In this document: one piece after another, positions 35,002-47,565 of the stretch
Layout: each line of letters starts with the position of its first letter
How positions within the stretch are numbered: position 1 is the first letter of the stretch
Assembly (NCBI GenBank): GCA_021399445.1
Contig: JAJTUQ010000003.1
Span: 4,216,001-4,280,000 of the forward strand
Origin: Xylogone sp. PMI_703
Lineage: Eukaryota; Ascomycota; Leotiomycetes
DNA: 64,000 nucleotides
Direction: 5' to 3'
Program-made: the position numbers and the translations under genes
Notes under the pieces: generated by a model
Database searches by the model: none
What the model was told of the DNA's origin: nothing
The model's input: the letters and a program-made list of their open reading frames with translations, nothing else

Positions 35002-38000
35002 ATGGCGGAAGACAATCACAATGGCCTGGATTCCAGCCCGAAGACGCGAAACGAAGACGGTCCCTTGGATTCTGAGATTACTGGAGAAAAGAAGGAGAAA
35101 ATAGCTACAGATTCGGGCGCCAATGGCTCGAACACTCGAGATGACGATGCCAAGCAGAAGAGCGAACCTCCAGCCGCTCCCTCCAAACTCAAGACTTTGT
35201 GGAATAGCATAGGACTCGATACGGGCACTGTTTTGCTTATGTTCAAGTATGTGCATAAACCCAGCAGATACACACTAGCTACATGCTGATATCTTCCAAA
35301 AGGGGATCCGTTGCACCAACAATAGGCATTGCCTTTTATCAAGCGGACAAGGTCGCCCGGACCTATCAGACAATTGGATATCTGATTCCAATTGTTACCG
35401 TTCTTTCAGTTTCGTTTATGCCGCGGGCTAAGTTTATACAGACTGTCTTGCTTAATGCAATTGGTGTTTGTATTGGAGCTGCGTTTGCAATGTTAGGCCT
35501 TTGGAGCGGTATAAAAGCGCGAGAGCATACAACCCCACCAGGAGTTAGAGCGTTATATAACTCTTCTCAAGCAGCTGTCTGCGCAATATGGCTGTTTGCG
35601 AATATATACTTTGTTAATACGATAAGAGCCAAAGTAGCCGCTTTGCAGTTTCCTGTAATGTATTTGAGATTCTTCATCTTCGTCCCTAATTTATTTTGCT
35701 AATCAGAGAGTATAGGCTGTACAGCATTTTTACCAATGTGGCCTTTACGTACGGGCCCATCTTCACGAGTACGGATACGGCAAAGGGATTTGTTAAGCAA
35801 TTACTGGAAGCATTTTTGACAGCATTCGGCCTCGCCACAGCGGTTAATCTATTCATTATCCCTATAACATCTCGCACCGTAGTTTTCAAAGAAATGACAG
35901 GATATATGGCAGGAATCAGGCAGATGATGAAAAACGAGGCTGTATATTTACAGAGCCTCGAGAAAAGTGATATGTTTGCTCCCCTAGAACAGCGGAAGAC
36001 CAAAGATACTAAGAAGCCTGGATCTTCGTTGAGCCCCGAGGCACAAGCATTGAAGGGCTCTGTTGCTAGTGTGATTGCTCTTCATGGAAAATTGCACGGC
36101 GATATCCCATTTGCAAAGAGGGAGATTGCTTGGGGGAAGCTAGGACCGCACGATATCGATTCTATCTATGGCCACTTCCGCGCAATTCTAATCCCACTAG
36201 TAGCGATGAGCACAATTGTAGACATATTTGAACGCATTGCGGAGAGACGTGGGTGGAGAGACGTGCCCCAATCAGGGGTTATTGAACCTTGGGAACGCGA
36301 GGAAGTATCCCGAAAGGAGGAAGAAAAGAAAATGTGGAATGAAATTATGAAAACCTTACATGAGCCATTTACTGTGGCTTTCGATGCGTTGGACCAAGCG
36401 ATGGAACATGTAGGCTTTACTTTAGAGCTCATACCCAGGCCAAAAGAGAAGAAGAATACCAGCGAAGAAGATGTTGAAGCAAAGGCTAATGAGTCTAGAC
36501 CGGGTGAACCTGGATTTGCGAAGTTCTTAGATGGGAAGTTAAAAGACTTCTATGCAGCGCGTGGTTCTATCTTGCGTGCATGGGCTAGATCTAAAGGCTT
36601 AACCAGCGGATCATGGGATGCGGCATCGGGAATTCCATCTCCTGGTTCCGACTACACGCCAAATGAGGCCCAACACCGTCGAGATCAGCAACAACTATAT
36701 CTCCTCCTATATCTAGAACACCTGCTTTACTGCGCAGGAGTTTCAATCCAGCAATTTGTAGAATTTGCAGATAAGAAAGTTGAGGATGGCACGATGAGGA
36801 AGAAGCGTTTAATTCGTCCAGGCCAACGGCGCTTGCGGAAGTGGCTCATGAGTATTGGCCGTGAAGACGTTAGTATTGATCATGATTCTCCAGATTCAAT
36901 GGAAGCAGGAACCCAGAACATCTATATGGGAGCCGGTTTCAACCCCAAGAAAGACCCTGAGCATCTACCACCAACAACTGCTTGGCAACACTTTGGAAAT
37001 GGAATTAGGACTATTCCTAGATTTTTTGGTAGTCCAGAATCTGCGTTCGGATTTAGATGTGCATGTGCTACACTTAGCATCGGTATGTAATAGTTGAACA
37101 TTTGGGAATGCTTGTCTAATCGCAAGTCCCGCAGGAATCCTGGCTTATCTAGAGAGTACGATCGATTTCTTCATCAAGCAGCGGCTTGTCTGGGCCATGA
37201 TCATTGTTGCTATTGGTGAGAATTTCCTCTGGTTTAAGCTCAATACTATATCGTTAATGCTAATATAATTAGGTATGTCGATGACGTCGGGGCAGTCATT
37301 CTTTGGACTTTTTGGGCGTCTTGCAGGAACGACGTTAGCTATGGTTTTCTCAATAACAATATGGTATATCCCTGACCGGCACACCGCGGGCGTTATTGTT
37401 ATACTATGGCTTTTTATCTTTCTTGAGATGTATTTCTTTATCAAGTTTCCTCGTTTCGTTGCCGTATGGATTGTCACCATTGTGACCCAGGTCTTAATTG
37501 TTGGGTACGAACTTCAAGTCAACAAAATTGGAACACAGGCTGCTACTGCAAGTGGCCAGCCTTACTATGCGTGAGTTGCCCCTACATTTGCTGTCAGACT
37601 TTTAGAAAACAACACTAATGTAACCCAAAGCATCTACCTGCTTGCACCTTACAGATTAGCTACGGTGGCAGCTGGAGCATTTGTTACATTCGTCTGGACA
37701 GTCTTCCCGTACCCAATCTCGGATCGTAGCTGGCTCCGTAAAGATCTCGGATCCACTCTCTACCTACTTGCAAACTACTATAACGTCGTGCATTCTACCT
37801 TGGCCGCAAGGATGCATAATAGTGAAGGAGATATGGAAGACAAAGCCAGCCCCGGAAGACAACTTGAGAAAGTACGGCACAAGATATTTGGCAAACTGCT
37901 TATGCTCTTACCTTCATTGCGTCAGCATGCGGACTGGCAGAAGTGGGAGCCGTCTATCGGAGGGAAGTTTCCTATAGAAACTTACGATGCTATCGTTATG

Positions 38001-38557
38001 AGAGCTACTAAGTATGCAATCTTTTCTCTCTCTTAAAGATGCACGTGAACTGATTGTTGTGGCCACACAGTATCATGAACTACCTCTCACTGATTTCCTA
38101 TGCATCTCAAACCTGGGCAGATCACTCCAAACACCTCTTCCCCAACAACGATATCGCCTCCAGACGAGCATGGATTAATGACTTTTCGGCCGTTGTCGAT
38201 AGTATTAACCCGACAAGCCATCAGATTACCTCCACTCTTTCACTTCTCTCCGCCTCTGTACGACAAGGTTCGCCATTGCCTCCTTATATGCAAATTCCCA
38301 AGCCATACCAGCTTAGTCAGCGTCTAGAAGAGCTTGACAAAGGCATTCTGGATGCTAAGCATATGATGGAGCCTGGCTATAGCACCTATGCCGTTTTACA
38401 AGTTGCTAGCAGTATGCTCTCAGATGATTTGACTAAGATGGCAGATAGCGTTCGTGAGTTAGTAGGCGAGACAGATTTCTCCTTCAGGGTATCTACGAGC
38501 GAGAGTAGCCTCGATAGCTCGAGTGGCTCAGGGGCTCAAAAAGGAAAAACGGATTGA
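35002..38557 (+). CDS. Multi-pass membrane protein, FUSC/ArAE_2-like (DUF2422-DUF2421, Bre4-related)
   Basis: Seven exons: 35002-35246, 35303-35659, 35707-37082, 37135-37215, 37273-37570, 37631-38011 and 38071-38557, giving 1074 aa. An N-terminal cytosolic, charged region is followed by a first block of transmembrane helices (AFYQADKVARTYQTIGYL onward). A long hydrophilic central region follows. A second block of about five hydrophobic segments near residues 660-820 includes IGMSMTSGQSFFGLF and PYRLATVAAGAFVTFVWTVFPYP. The C-terminal cytosolic domain ends in a Ser-rich tail. This duplicated arrangement is typical of the fungal FUSC/aromatic-acid-exporter family (Pfam ArAE_2), which includes yeast Bre4, linked to brefeldin A sensitivity. 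The transported substrate is unknown. The exon 2/3 junction (QFPVI/EYRLYS) was chosen by protein continuity; the donor GTATTT is weak. Confidence 0.83.
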
Positions 38558-38980
38558 TTTTATATTATATGCGATACCAATACAGTTGCTGAAATGATTT
38601 GAGAATTTGTATGATTCCAGGAGGACTTTAATCTGTCTCACTGAAAAATTGATACACCTTCGATACACCTTCATCCTTCCGCAATCTATCACTGTGTTCT
38701 GTCAAGGTTATGGCGCGGCAACTAGGCTGAAGTGCATACAAATTGTGTGGTATATTGACTATGTTCGTTACTAGTTGTGATGATACATGAGTAACCGCGC
38801 CAGAATATAGATATAGGGGGGTATAAACAGCTAGTTTGATTGGAGTTCTCTTTTTGTTCTGGGAAACCCTTGGACCTTTGCCTAGTTAACTTCTTACTGA
38901 TCACTATATAAGCACCTGTCCGGTAAAGTAACAACTCTTTAGAATACGAGAGAAAGAATCTAAACCAAATCATGTTCTGT
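38558..38980. other. Short intergenic region downstream of FUSC-like gene
   Basis: About 0.4 kb between the plus-strand FUSC-like stop and the minus-strand uncharacterised reading frame. It should hold both 3' UTRs, and no signal stands out. Confidence 0.45.
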
Positions 38981-39497
38981 TCATACGCTCCAGCTGTTAG
39001 GTCCATCTTGCTTTACTGCGAGCATGCCCAGATACCAAAGTGCCAGAAGCGGTGTCAACGCAGGGATTGTTACCGTGCCAGAATTACCCAAAGTAATTGA
39101 GTCGGATATTCTCAAGTATCCCTCAGTTACTGTTCTTTGAACTACAACCGGCTTTCTATCTGTAAGAATAAATCCGTATCTGGCTTCATGTTCTATCATA
39201 TAGAAATTGGCCTGACTTAATACTTGCCTAAAATTCTTTATCCTGGTAACGAGTTCCAGTTTCAAAATTTGCTTGTCATTTCCAACTTGGTTTAAATTCC
39301 TCTGGTGCCCTATTAAGGCTCGTTCTGCATTTCCTGCTACGTAGAATGCCATGTCTGGCTCGGATCTATCAATTGCGACTGCAGCTTCACCGGTATAACG
39401 GAAATTGCCACCAGACCATTCATTCGGTCTGTGACAGCTATCCTGCCCTGAGACCGCGTCAAACTCACGGTGATATTAATTCACTTATTCGTTGCAT
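38981..39497 (-). CDS. Uncharacterised protein-coding region, possibly decayed or incomplete gene
   Basis: A minimal model is 39497-39469 and 39428-38981 (40-nt intron with GTGAGT donor and CACAG acceptor), giving 158 aa and ending in NSWSV. The predicted protein is coding-like: mixed hydrophobic/charged, with an AFYVAGNAERALIGHQRN segment, a YGFILTDRKPVVVQR strand-turn and a PLLALWYLGMLA helix. I do not recognise the family, though similar-looking fungal hypothetical proteins seem familiar. In-frame, coding-like sequence continues upstream on the same strand to about 39737, and another open frame reaches about 39870, so the true gene is probably larger. No ATG is found for the extensions. 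The absence of a clear start and the need for several short introns mean either an unresolved gene model or a decaying gene. Confidence 0.35.
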
Positions 39498-40656
39498 AAT
39501 TCCGTTTTCGGAATTGAGGGGCCCTATTGGTAAAAGAGGGATAGGATCTGCGGGCAGCTGCGTAACGTTGAAAGGGTTTTTATATTTCCTTAAATATCTG
39601 ACACTCCCCCTTGCGCTGCAATTGCCACTATTCCTAGCCCTGAAGCTCTGCCATATTGTTAGGATATTGGGGAGCTGGAGCTTAAATACGAACGGCGTGG
39701 GGATGAGAACGTCAAGGCACTGAGGAGTGGCTGAGCTCTATATCTGTCACGAAGATGAATTGATTTTGAATGAACTTCTGGTATTCTCTCATCATCGTTT
39801 GGCAGTTTCGTTAGTTTCTTATTTTGTGACTTTGAAAATTCACTCTCCCTTTTCAGTTTTTCTGGTGGTTTTTAAAGGGTTCTGATTTCAGTTCTTTTGG
39901 ACGTGCATTATAAACCATTCTTGCTTCGGCCTTTGATTCTTGTATATTGCGGCTCACTATTCCTTTGGGTGAACCAAATTCGTAGAATGCTCCTCACTTG
40001 AACATGAGAACACCGAACATGATTGTAAGAATTGCTGCATGTCTTGAAGTTAAAAGATATCAAGATTTAGTGACTTAGTCGAAGACTATAATCATATCAA
40101 TACAGTAAGATGTAGTGATTGAGAATTGTTGTAGGCTACATACCAATAAACATACTAAATAGTAAACAATAATTTGGATGGTTAGAAACTCTAGAAGCTA
40201 CGAAGTTCCAATGATTGAACCGAGAGAGTATTATATGACTAGGTTCCGAAATTTCACAGTTTAGTACCGGAAACTTCAATGTTTTCGTATCTTTCGAAGA
40301 GCTTTATTTTGAAAACTTCCGGTATGTTAAGGCTTTGGTTATTGTGTTGTTAAAAATGTGAGACATGTTGGTGTGATTCAGCATCATATGGTTCACACAA
40401 ATCTAATATTCAATTAAGATCACTTTAAGGCTAGTTCATTCGCTCCCTCCATACTACTCATACAATGGTACATTAGGTAATCCAAAGAGTCATTCAAGAT
40501 TTCCACTTCCTAGAAACGCCATGCCAACCATGCCAGGCTCTTTTCGCTGAAATCAACGTGGAATGGTAAAAAAGTTTTCGATCATGCCCAGTCATATCTT
40601 ATGTTATGTTAAAGATAGGTCACTCCCCTTTCCATCTCCACCATCAAAAATAAGGA
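39498..40656. other. Region between uncharacterised frame and sec3
   Basis: From 39498 to about 39870 the minus strand holds the coding-like extensions described for the neighbouring gene. The rest, about 0.8 kb, is AT-rich with no gene seen and includes the sec3 3' UTR near 40600. Confidence 0.45.
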
Positions 40657-43600
40657 TTACCTCTTAAAAGCATTTGAAACATCTGCCTTTGTCCACTCAA
40701 CAATAATCTCTCCATCATATACATCTCGACTAACTGTTAGAATTCGATCTTCAACCTTCTCATAGTACTTTTCGCAATTCTGTAATACTTTGAGGACTAA
40801 GCTTCGACTCAATCCTGGATCATCCGCGTCTCCAAAGTGTTTCTCGACTCTCTTTCTCAACGTTTCAATGCCACGCCTGATTTCCTTGGAATCGTATCCT
40901 GCCAAAATCTTCTTGAACGTGGACTTGGAGTGACTTGGCATAGTGGCAATCCTTGCAAAGGAATCGCCAGGCTGGCGTGATTGCATAAGACTTTCTATGC
41001 TTTCGAGGAAGTCAAGGAGCTTGCCCAAAGGTCGGCGGATAACCGCACCAAGGTAAAGAGACATATGCTCGTCCATCTCCTGGTTAGCATTCTCCCTCCA
41101 TTCCTCTAGGACAGGGTTTGATCGAGTATCGACTTCTTCAAGATAATGGTTCATATTCTCAATTAGAAGAATTTGGTAGTTCAATGCTTCTTTATCTTCA
41201 GGGTCTGCACCTGCAGTCTGAGCAGCTGGATTCTCTCGGGCGATAACCTTAAGAGATTCAAACATAGTTTTGTTGATTCGAGTATATGCTTGGTTGACTG
41301 TTTGCCTAATTTCTAAGTCGACTGACGTTACTAACATTGTCTCTAACGATAGGGAAAATGATGGGAAGATGCGCATAAACGCAATGACTCCTTTGCGTTT
41401 ATTAATCTTGACTTTAGTCTCTTCTATCGCGCGGATTTGCTCATCCAAGAATTTACTGAATAGGCCAAGTAATCGACTGTGCGCCTTTTGCAATGCGCGC
41501 GAGAGGAATTCCTGGTTCGATTCTTGAAGGTCCACTAATTTGCGCTCAATTGCAGCTATGACACCAACACCTTGCCTACAAGTTGTTAGTAGGATTATAC
41601 AAATGTCTAGGACTCTCAACTTACAGAGGATCGTTTTGAAGAGACCAATCCACAAGAGATTGGATATCCTGAGGAATAAATGTGTAAATTTCATCCATAT
41701 ACTGGACCACTTGCTTGGCTAGGTCTCGATTGGGTTCCATGACCCTGGGCCGTTTTAGATCAGAGCCACGTCGGACCTCTGGAGCTGCAGATCCAACAGC
41801 TTCCGTGAAGTCTTGTTGTTCGAGGGAGGATACATGAAAGAATTCTACCAAGAAATTCTGCTCCATACATATTATGGGTACCATTTCGTCGAGAATTCCG
41901 CCAAATACTTCGTAGGGCTGTAATCGGCCATCAGAAGTTTTATCGATGCTTATTTTGTTGGAAGAGTCGGGTCTCAAACTCTTTGCAAGTGTTTGGCTTC
42001 GCTTAACAGTTAATTTGCGAGCGGTAGTTGCTATGCCCTCAGCCTGTTTTTCGATTTGAGATGTAAATAGCAAGTCGCCCTCGTCTCCAGTAGGTTTCCT
42101 TGCTATACGCTTCCACGAGAATATAGCATCTCTAAACTCGTCTTGGTACAGTGGCTTACAAACCATATCGTAAGTCTTGATCAACTCTTCCCATTCAGGG
42201 CGGTCAACTTCTCGTGCGAAGAGCATCAAAGGACTGTATCTCCACAAAACGTTGCGAGATAGATCGTGATTGCGTGGGTCAAGCTTAGCCCTGCCAGCAC
42301 TCCGAGCAAGATTACTACCCTTCTCACGCTCCAACGCCTTCCGTGTTTCATCAATAGCAGCTGCAAATTTGACTTGTAAAAAGGGTTTGAGTCTGCGCAG
42401 AAATTGGGCTATCTCATTCATGTAGACACTCTTCTTCTCCTGAAGAACACGCATGCTTCCGATCTCACTATTAGCAAAACCTCCCGATTTTCCATATCCA
42501 TCTTCACTTGGTCTTGGTGTTCCGGAACCATTAGATGGGTCGATTGTCATCAGTGCTCTGAAAACCTTCACAAGAGCGTTTTCAATATCCTCCAAACCTC
42601 GTGGAGATTCCAGTGAGGCTTCACGAAGGCTGCCAAGCTCTGACGAGGGAATAGATACAGTATCAAGTAGTGATTTCAACTCGGCTTGAAGTAGCTTTTG
42701 GTTTGCTGCTTGCACTTGAAGACCTTGGGATTGCGCCTCGATATATGCAATATCTTCGGTCAAAGTCTGGATATATATTAGTATGGTAGCTCACGAAGTG
42801 CTAGGAACCTGATATGTATACTCACATCGAGCTCAACTAGATAAAGCGTAAACAGGTTATCAAGCTCATCACATTCAGCGATACATTGATCAATGCCTTT
42901 CTTGATACCTTCAATTCTCTCATCTTCTTCGTTGAAACGGGTAAGCCATCCACCCGTTTGCGCCTTGTTGAGTTCTCGCTCAATTTCTTCCTTCATCTCG
43001 TCTATATTCGTGGTACGGACACGTTCACCAGTATAGCCAAACTCGTCCCAGAAAGTCACAATATCGTCACCTTTACCTTGCAGAACATTGGGTTCTATAC
43101 CGAGGAAAGCTAATTCCTTTTGCATTATCTCGGCAGCTAACTTAGGACGTTTCACTTCCCTGGGCTTCATTTTCTCCTTTTCTTTTTCCTTTTCCTTCTC
43201 TAGTATGGAGGTATCCTGCTGTGGTTTCTCTGGAGGTTCGGAACTGACTGGTCGGGATTGTGGGATAGTAACCTTTACTTCCGGGACATCGTTACCAGTA
43301 TTGTCTTGCACGCCTTGATCAGAGGCTTTGGTAGTGCTACTATTATCTGATTGTACACGGACAAGAGAAGGTGCCGGCACAACACTTGTGATACCATCCG
43401 GTCCTTCCGCTGCCTTTTTCTGAGCCTCTCGGAGCCGTTCGGCCGCTCCTCCTGCACGCGGTTTAAAAGCTGAAGCAGTTTTAGCAGCTTTTAGGAAGGT
43501 GCTTGCTATGTCGGCCTTCGATTTCTTCTTAATCATCGGCCCCAGTCCGGGGCGTGTCTCCTCCTCTGGTTCTGGTGGAGAACTAGGAGATGGGACTACG

Positions 43601-45165
43601 GCAGCAGAAGCGGATGGCGGGATCACAGATGTAGGTTCAGGGGGTAAAATAGGTGCAGCTGCAGTTTCGACTGGCGCAGAATCTCTTGGTGCAACCTTCT
43701 CTATAGAATCATCAGTAGCTGGGTTAGACGGTTCAGGCATGGTTTCCGTAGCAGCGCGTCCGTTTTCCTCTCCGTTCAGTTTGTTGGAGAGGCTTTCTCC
43801 AAATCGATCAGCATTTCTTGGCTGTGTGCGTTCAACATTCCGCTGTGGCGAACGCATATCGTCTCTTCTCATGCCTGGGCTTGCTAGAGGGGCAGGTATC
43901 ATAGGGTCCTTATATCCTAGTCCTCGCTGATTTGGATCGTTACCAGGAGGCATTGGGGGCCTGCGTCTCTCAGGTGGAATTGCTAAAGGCGCGGGCAGAG
44001 GTGGTGCATCATTTAAAGAGACTTTAGGGCCAGGAAGTCCGCTTTCAGGCGTTGTTGCTCTTTGCGAAGTTGGAGTAGTGCTACGGCCTGGAAACCTCCC
44101 GGGTGTACTCGGTGCATCATTATGACCTCCACGTGAACGAGGGGGAAGGCTTGATCCGTCATCCGACCTTGCAAATGAGTCTTGACTCTGATTGTTGTTT
44201 GCTATTCTCCGCAAGTTTGCTAAGGGTTGCAATGTGGGTATCGCAGCGGAATCGATGCTACTATTTGGGGATTCGTCGCGCCGAGAACGGGTCGACGGCC
44301 GCGAAGTTTGGGGGGTAAAGGGACGAGCACCATTATGCTGGAATTGGCCTTGGGATCTAAAAGGTTCATCACGACCTCGGCTGCCCGGCAGCTGATCTCG
44401 CGACGGTGATGGTCTCAAAGCTCTATCGGAAGGTGCATTAGGAGCTTGTAATGATGAAGGGAGGCCAGGTGGTTGTAATGACGAAGGTAAATTCGGAGCC
44501 TGAGGACGGGCTGGCGCGGAAGCACCAAGTAGTTGCTCTCTTTCTCTATTATCGAAGCCGATGAGTTCCGGAACCTTACCGCCAGTATACTTTGTATAAA
44601 TCTTGACCAGACTTGCGATAAAAAACTGCTTTTCTTTCTGCGTATTTGCCTGCCAGTAATAGGGCTTGCCTAGCACAACAACAAATCCAACGCCGCCGGC
44701 CCACTCCTTAAACTGTTCTTCTTGCGCATTGGTGGGATTCGAACCATTGTAAGATTGTACAGCTGACAATTCATCCATATTCCAGGTTTTACCAATAGAG
44801 AAAGACCCATTCGCATTTTCCCGTGCTTTGTGCAAACGGACCCGGCCTGACTTGCGCACAGCAACGATTATCAACCTAGGCTTCTTTCCTTCGGGACGGG
44901 AATTTGGGGGAGGGGGGGATGACGGGTACGCAGCATCTTCGATGATCCTGATATGAGTGATATAAGACTCTGATACTACCCCCAGAGGTTAGTTATATTA
45001 AGCAAACCCAACTAGGACGAGCTGCATACATGACCCGTCAGAATCTTTCTTCGAGAAACAGCTCTCCACAATCCTTCGTTTTTCATCCTCGAATTTCTCA
45101 GCCCTCGTCGTAGAACCACTACCGTTGATCCCACCAGGTCCACCACCCTGAGCTGTGCGATCCAT
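40657..45165 (-). CDS. sec3: Exocyst complex subunit Sec3
   Basis: Four exons on the minus strand: 45165-45030, 44975-42826, 42766-41625 and 41575-40657, giving 1448 aa with consistent phases. The N-terminal region (about residues 50-170; LIIVAVRKSGRVRLHKAREN onward, then WNMDEL and EQFKEWAGGVGFVVVLGK) is the Sec3 PIP2-binding PH-like domain. In yeast this domain binds PI(4,5)P2 and Rho1/Cdc42 at exocytosis sites. Residues about 180-480 are low-complexity Pro/Ser-rich. The remainder is the helical Sec3 C-terminal region with coiled-coil segments (EKEKEKEKEK near 570; NQEFLSRALQKAHSRLL near 1150). Length agrees with filamentous fungal Sec3 proteins. The first exon (45 codons) adds the start and the YITHIRIIED strand. 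Sec3 marks sites of polarised secretion at the hyphal tip. Confidence 0.93.
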
Positions 45166-45987
45166 CTGGGAGAGACGAAGGCGTCGTTAGCGAATTAGGA
45201 TCTGACTTCTTCGACCATCGGCAAGCTAGATGTTGCTGGTAAGATATTTTCAAGGCCGCTTGCTGTAGGTTATCTAACATACCTCGGGTCGCCCTGCAAG
45301 CCCTCAAGCTGAACACTTCGTATATACAGAGAAAGGTATCAAGTCAAGGTTGTTACGAAACCTGGGCACATTGACTGGCCCAAGCACTTGAACGGGACGC
45401 TAAGTCTCCCTGCGGCTAACGGTTGCGCGGATAGACCAGACACGCAGACCCGAAGCTCATGGCATCACAGCACCGGGTTGCAGTCCGTGCATTTGAGGTG
45501 GGAACGGGTCTTTTGTAGCTTCTCGTGGCCTCAGATGCCCGAGTCTACAGTAGGAGAGTAGTTGTGTGCTAGCATGTCATACAGATAGTTTGATGCTGTA
45601 ACTATGACACTCTTACTATGCAAACTGAGTAGTCTAAATGACAGCTGGAACGGCATACCGTACGGAGTATACGCGGTCTAGATAGAAAGGCAGTTCAGAG
45701 ACATTTCACTTTATTCGATGGTTACTATGGGCCTTTCTTCATAGCTGATCGCCTTATATCAGCCAATAATTGTCTCCTGTTTTCGCTCTGGAACTCTCAG
45801 GCAAGATCGTATGCGGGGCACTGAGCCCTTAGCAGGGATCTTGACAGGAACATGCACCTAGCGTGATTTGGGTTAGCTCCCGTTCATCGCTTAGCCCGTT
45901 TTCACTTATCTCCCTCCAAATTTTTTGATACCCCAGCGCGAGCTTGACATTCTTTTTCAGTCCAACGTCTGGCATTCCCAGACGTAG
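45166..45987. promoter_or_regulatory. Divergent promoter region between sec3 and SRP40
   Basis: About 0.8 kb between divergent starts. No binding motif is claimed. It contains no frame long enough to be a gene apart from short shadows. Confidence 0.4.
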
Positions 45988-47565
45988 ATGATGGCTGGCA
46001 ACCCCAATTTCGAGCGCCTGGGAAAAAGAAAGACAAAGTCTACTCCGCCATCGCAACCTGATTGGCTCTTTCCTGCTGCCACAAAACCTTCTGCAGCACC
46101 AAACAGCAACCAAGACAATATGGCAAAACGCAAGCAGGAAAAGAGCAAGGAGGCGAAGACAGCTGGAACCGTGGTTGGACCAGCTCCACCTACCCAATTA
46201 CTCGATCTCGTCGATAGCTTTCTCGTTGAACAGAAATTCCTCAGCGCGCGTGAATCCTTCCAAAGCGACCGCAAGCGTCTGGCCAAAAGTGAGACGAAGC
46301 CGACTGAGCAGCTACCGTCACTAAGCACAATCTATAATGAGTGGCTCGAATTAAAAGGAGGTGCAAAGTCATTGAATACTGCAGGAGGAACGGAGAAGCG
46401 CAATGTTAAGAAAACGGGGAAGGCTATTACGAGGGCTTCGAGCTCTAGCTCTAGCTCCAGTTCCAGCTCCAGTGATAGTGATAGTGACAGCAGCAGTAGT
46501 CCAGACAGCGACAGCGATGTTGAGATGGCCGATGCACCCACTACAAAGAAGGTCGCAAAGAAACCTGTCTCTTCCAATTCATCTGCTTCTTCAAGCAGCT
46601 CCGACAGTGACGCGGACGACGAAGAGGAGAAGGCACCCCCAGTCAAAGCTTCATCGCCAAAGCCCAAGGTTAATACACTGAAACGGAAGGCATCTCTGAG
46701 CAGTGATTCATCATCTGACTCCGAATCCGCCTCTGATTCAGACTCTAGCAGCTCCAGCTCCAGCTCTGAAGATGAGGCGCCTAAGACAAAGAAGGCCAAT
46801 GTTGGTAAACCTCCAGCTAAAAAGGTCAAGACGGCTTCTTCGGGCAGTGAATCCTCTTCATCAGACTCAGCTTCAAGCAACGACTCATCCGATTCTGATT
46901 CAGACTCCAACAGTGAATCCTCGGAAGATGAGAAGCCATCCAAAAAATCTCCTTCACTACATGAAGACGACGCCGCATCCTCAGACTCCGATTCCAGTTC
47001 TGATTCTAGCGATTCCAGCGATTCTGAACTTGAAAAAGCCAAGCAGGTTCCCTTGCCTGAATCCGATTCTTCCTCCGACTCAGACTCTGACAGCGATCTC
47101 TCTTCCAAAGATGAGACCAAACTTGCTGCTCAGAACTCGGATACTAGCGCAACACTCTCCGGCAGTCTCAAGAAAAACGCGTCATCATCAGATTCATCCT
47201 CAGACTCCTCCAGCGATTCTGATTCTGACTCTGACGCTAAGAAGACCAAGTCTAAAGAAACTTCCGTAACCACCAGCGCAGAACGCAAGCTCTCTCCACC
47301 ACTTCCTCCCACTCCTGTTCTCAAGCAGCAGAAGGGCAAGAAAGTGAACACCCCATTTTCGCGAATCCCCAAAGACATCAAGATTGATGACCGCCTCAGA
47401 AGCAACGCCTTTGTTCCATATGATTACGCGCAGAAAGCACATGAAGACCTAATTATTACCAGAGGAAAGGGCTTTACTAAAGAGAAGAATAAGAAGAAGA
47501 GGGGCAGTTACAAGGGAGGACGGATTGATATCGATGGAAAGAAAGGTATCAAGTTTGAGGATTGA
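45988..47565 (+). CDS. Srp40/Nopp140-like nucleolar phosphoprotein
   Basis: Single exon, 525 aa from the ATG at 45988. An in-frame ATG at 46120 would give 481 aa and looks equally credible, because residues 1-44 are Ser/Pro-rich and not typical of the family. After a LisH-like helix (LLDLVDSFLVEQKFLSARESF) comes a long alternating stretch of Ser/Asp/Glu runs and Lys-rich spacers (about residues 150-440), the classic Nopp140 arrangement of CK2-phosphorylated acidic patches. The C-terminal ~75 residues, from NTPFSRIPKDIKIDD to a GGRIDIDGKKGIKFED end, are the conserved SRP40 C-terminal domain. Family roles are snoRNP biogenesis, RNA polymerase I and preribosome export in the nucleolus. The acidic repeats are also a large antisense open-frame artefact. 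Confidence 0.88.
   Translation: MMAGNPNFERLGKRKTKSTPPSQPDWLFPAATKPSAAPNSNQDNMAKRKQEKSKEAKTAGTVVGPAPPTQLLDLVDSFLVEQKFLSARESFQSDRKRLAKSETKPTEQLPSLSTIYNEWLELKGGAKSLNTAGGTEKRNVKKTGKAITRASSSSSSSSSSSSDSDSDSSSSPDSDSDVEMADAPTTKKVAKKPVSSNSSASSSSSDSDADDEEEKAPPVKASSPKPKVNTLKRKASLSSDSSSDSESASDSDSSSSSSSSEDEAPKTKKANVGKPPAKKVKTASSGSESSSSDSASSNDSSDSDSDSNSESSEDEKPSKKSPSLHEDDAASSDSDSSSDSSDSSDSELEKAKQVPLPESDSSSDSDSDSDLSSKDETKLAAQNSDTSATLSGSLKKNASSSDSSSDSSSDSDSDSDAKKTKSKETSVTTSAERKLSPPLPPTPVLKQQKGKKVNTPFSRIPKDIKIDDRLRSNAFVPYDYAQKAHEDLIITRGKGFTKEKNKKKRGSYKGGRIDIDGKKGIKFED

Noticed and set aside
36166..36432. Short minus-strand frames inside the FUSC-like gene
   Set aside because: They are shadows of the spliced plus-strand gene, which has consistent splice phase and transmembrane helices.
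46332..47120. 262-codon acidic minus-strand frame
   Set aside because: It is the antisense shadow of the Ser/Asp/Glu repeats of Srp40, which also keep other frames open.
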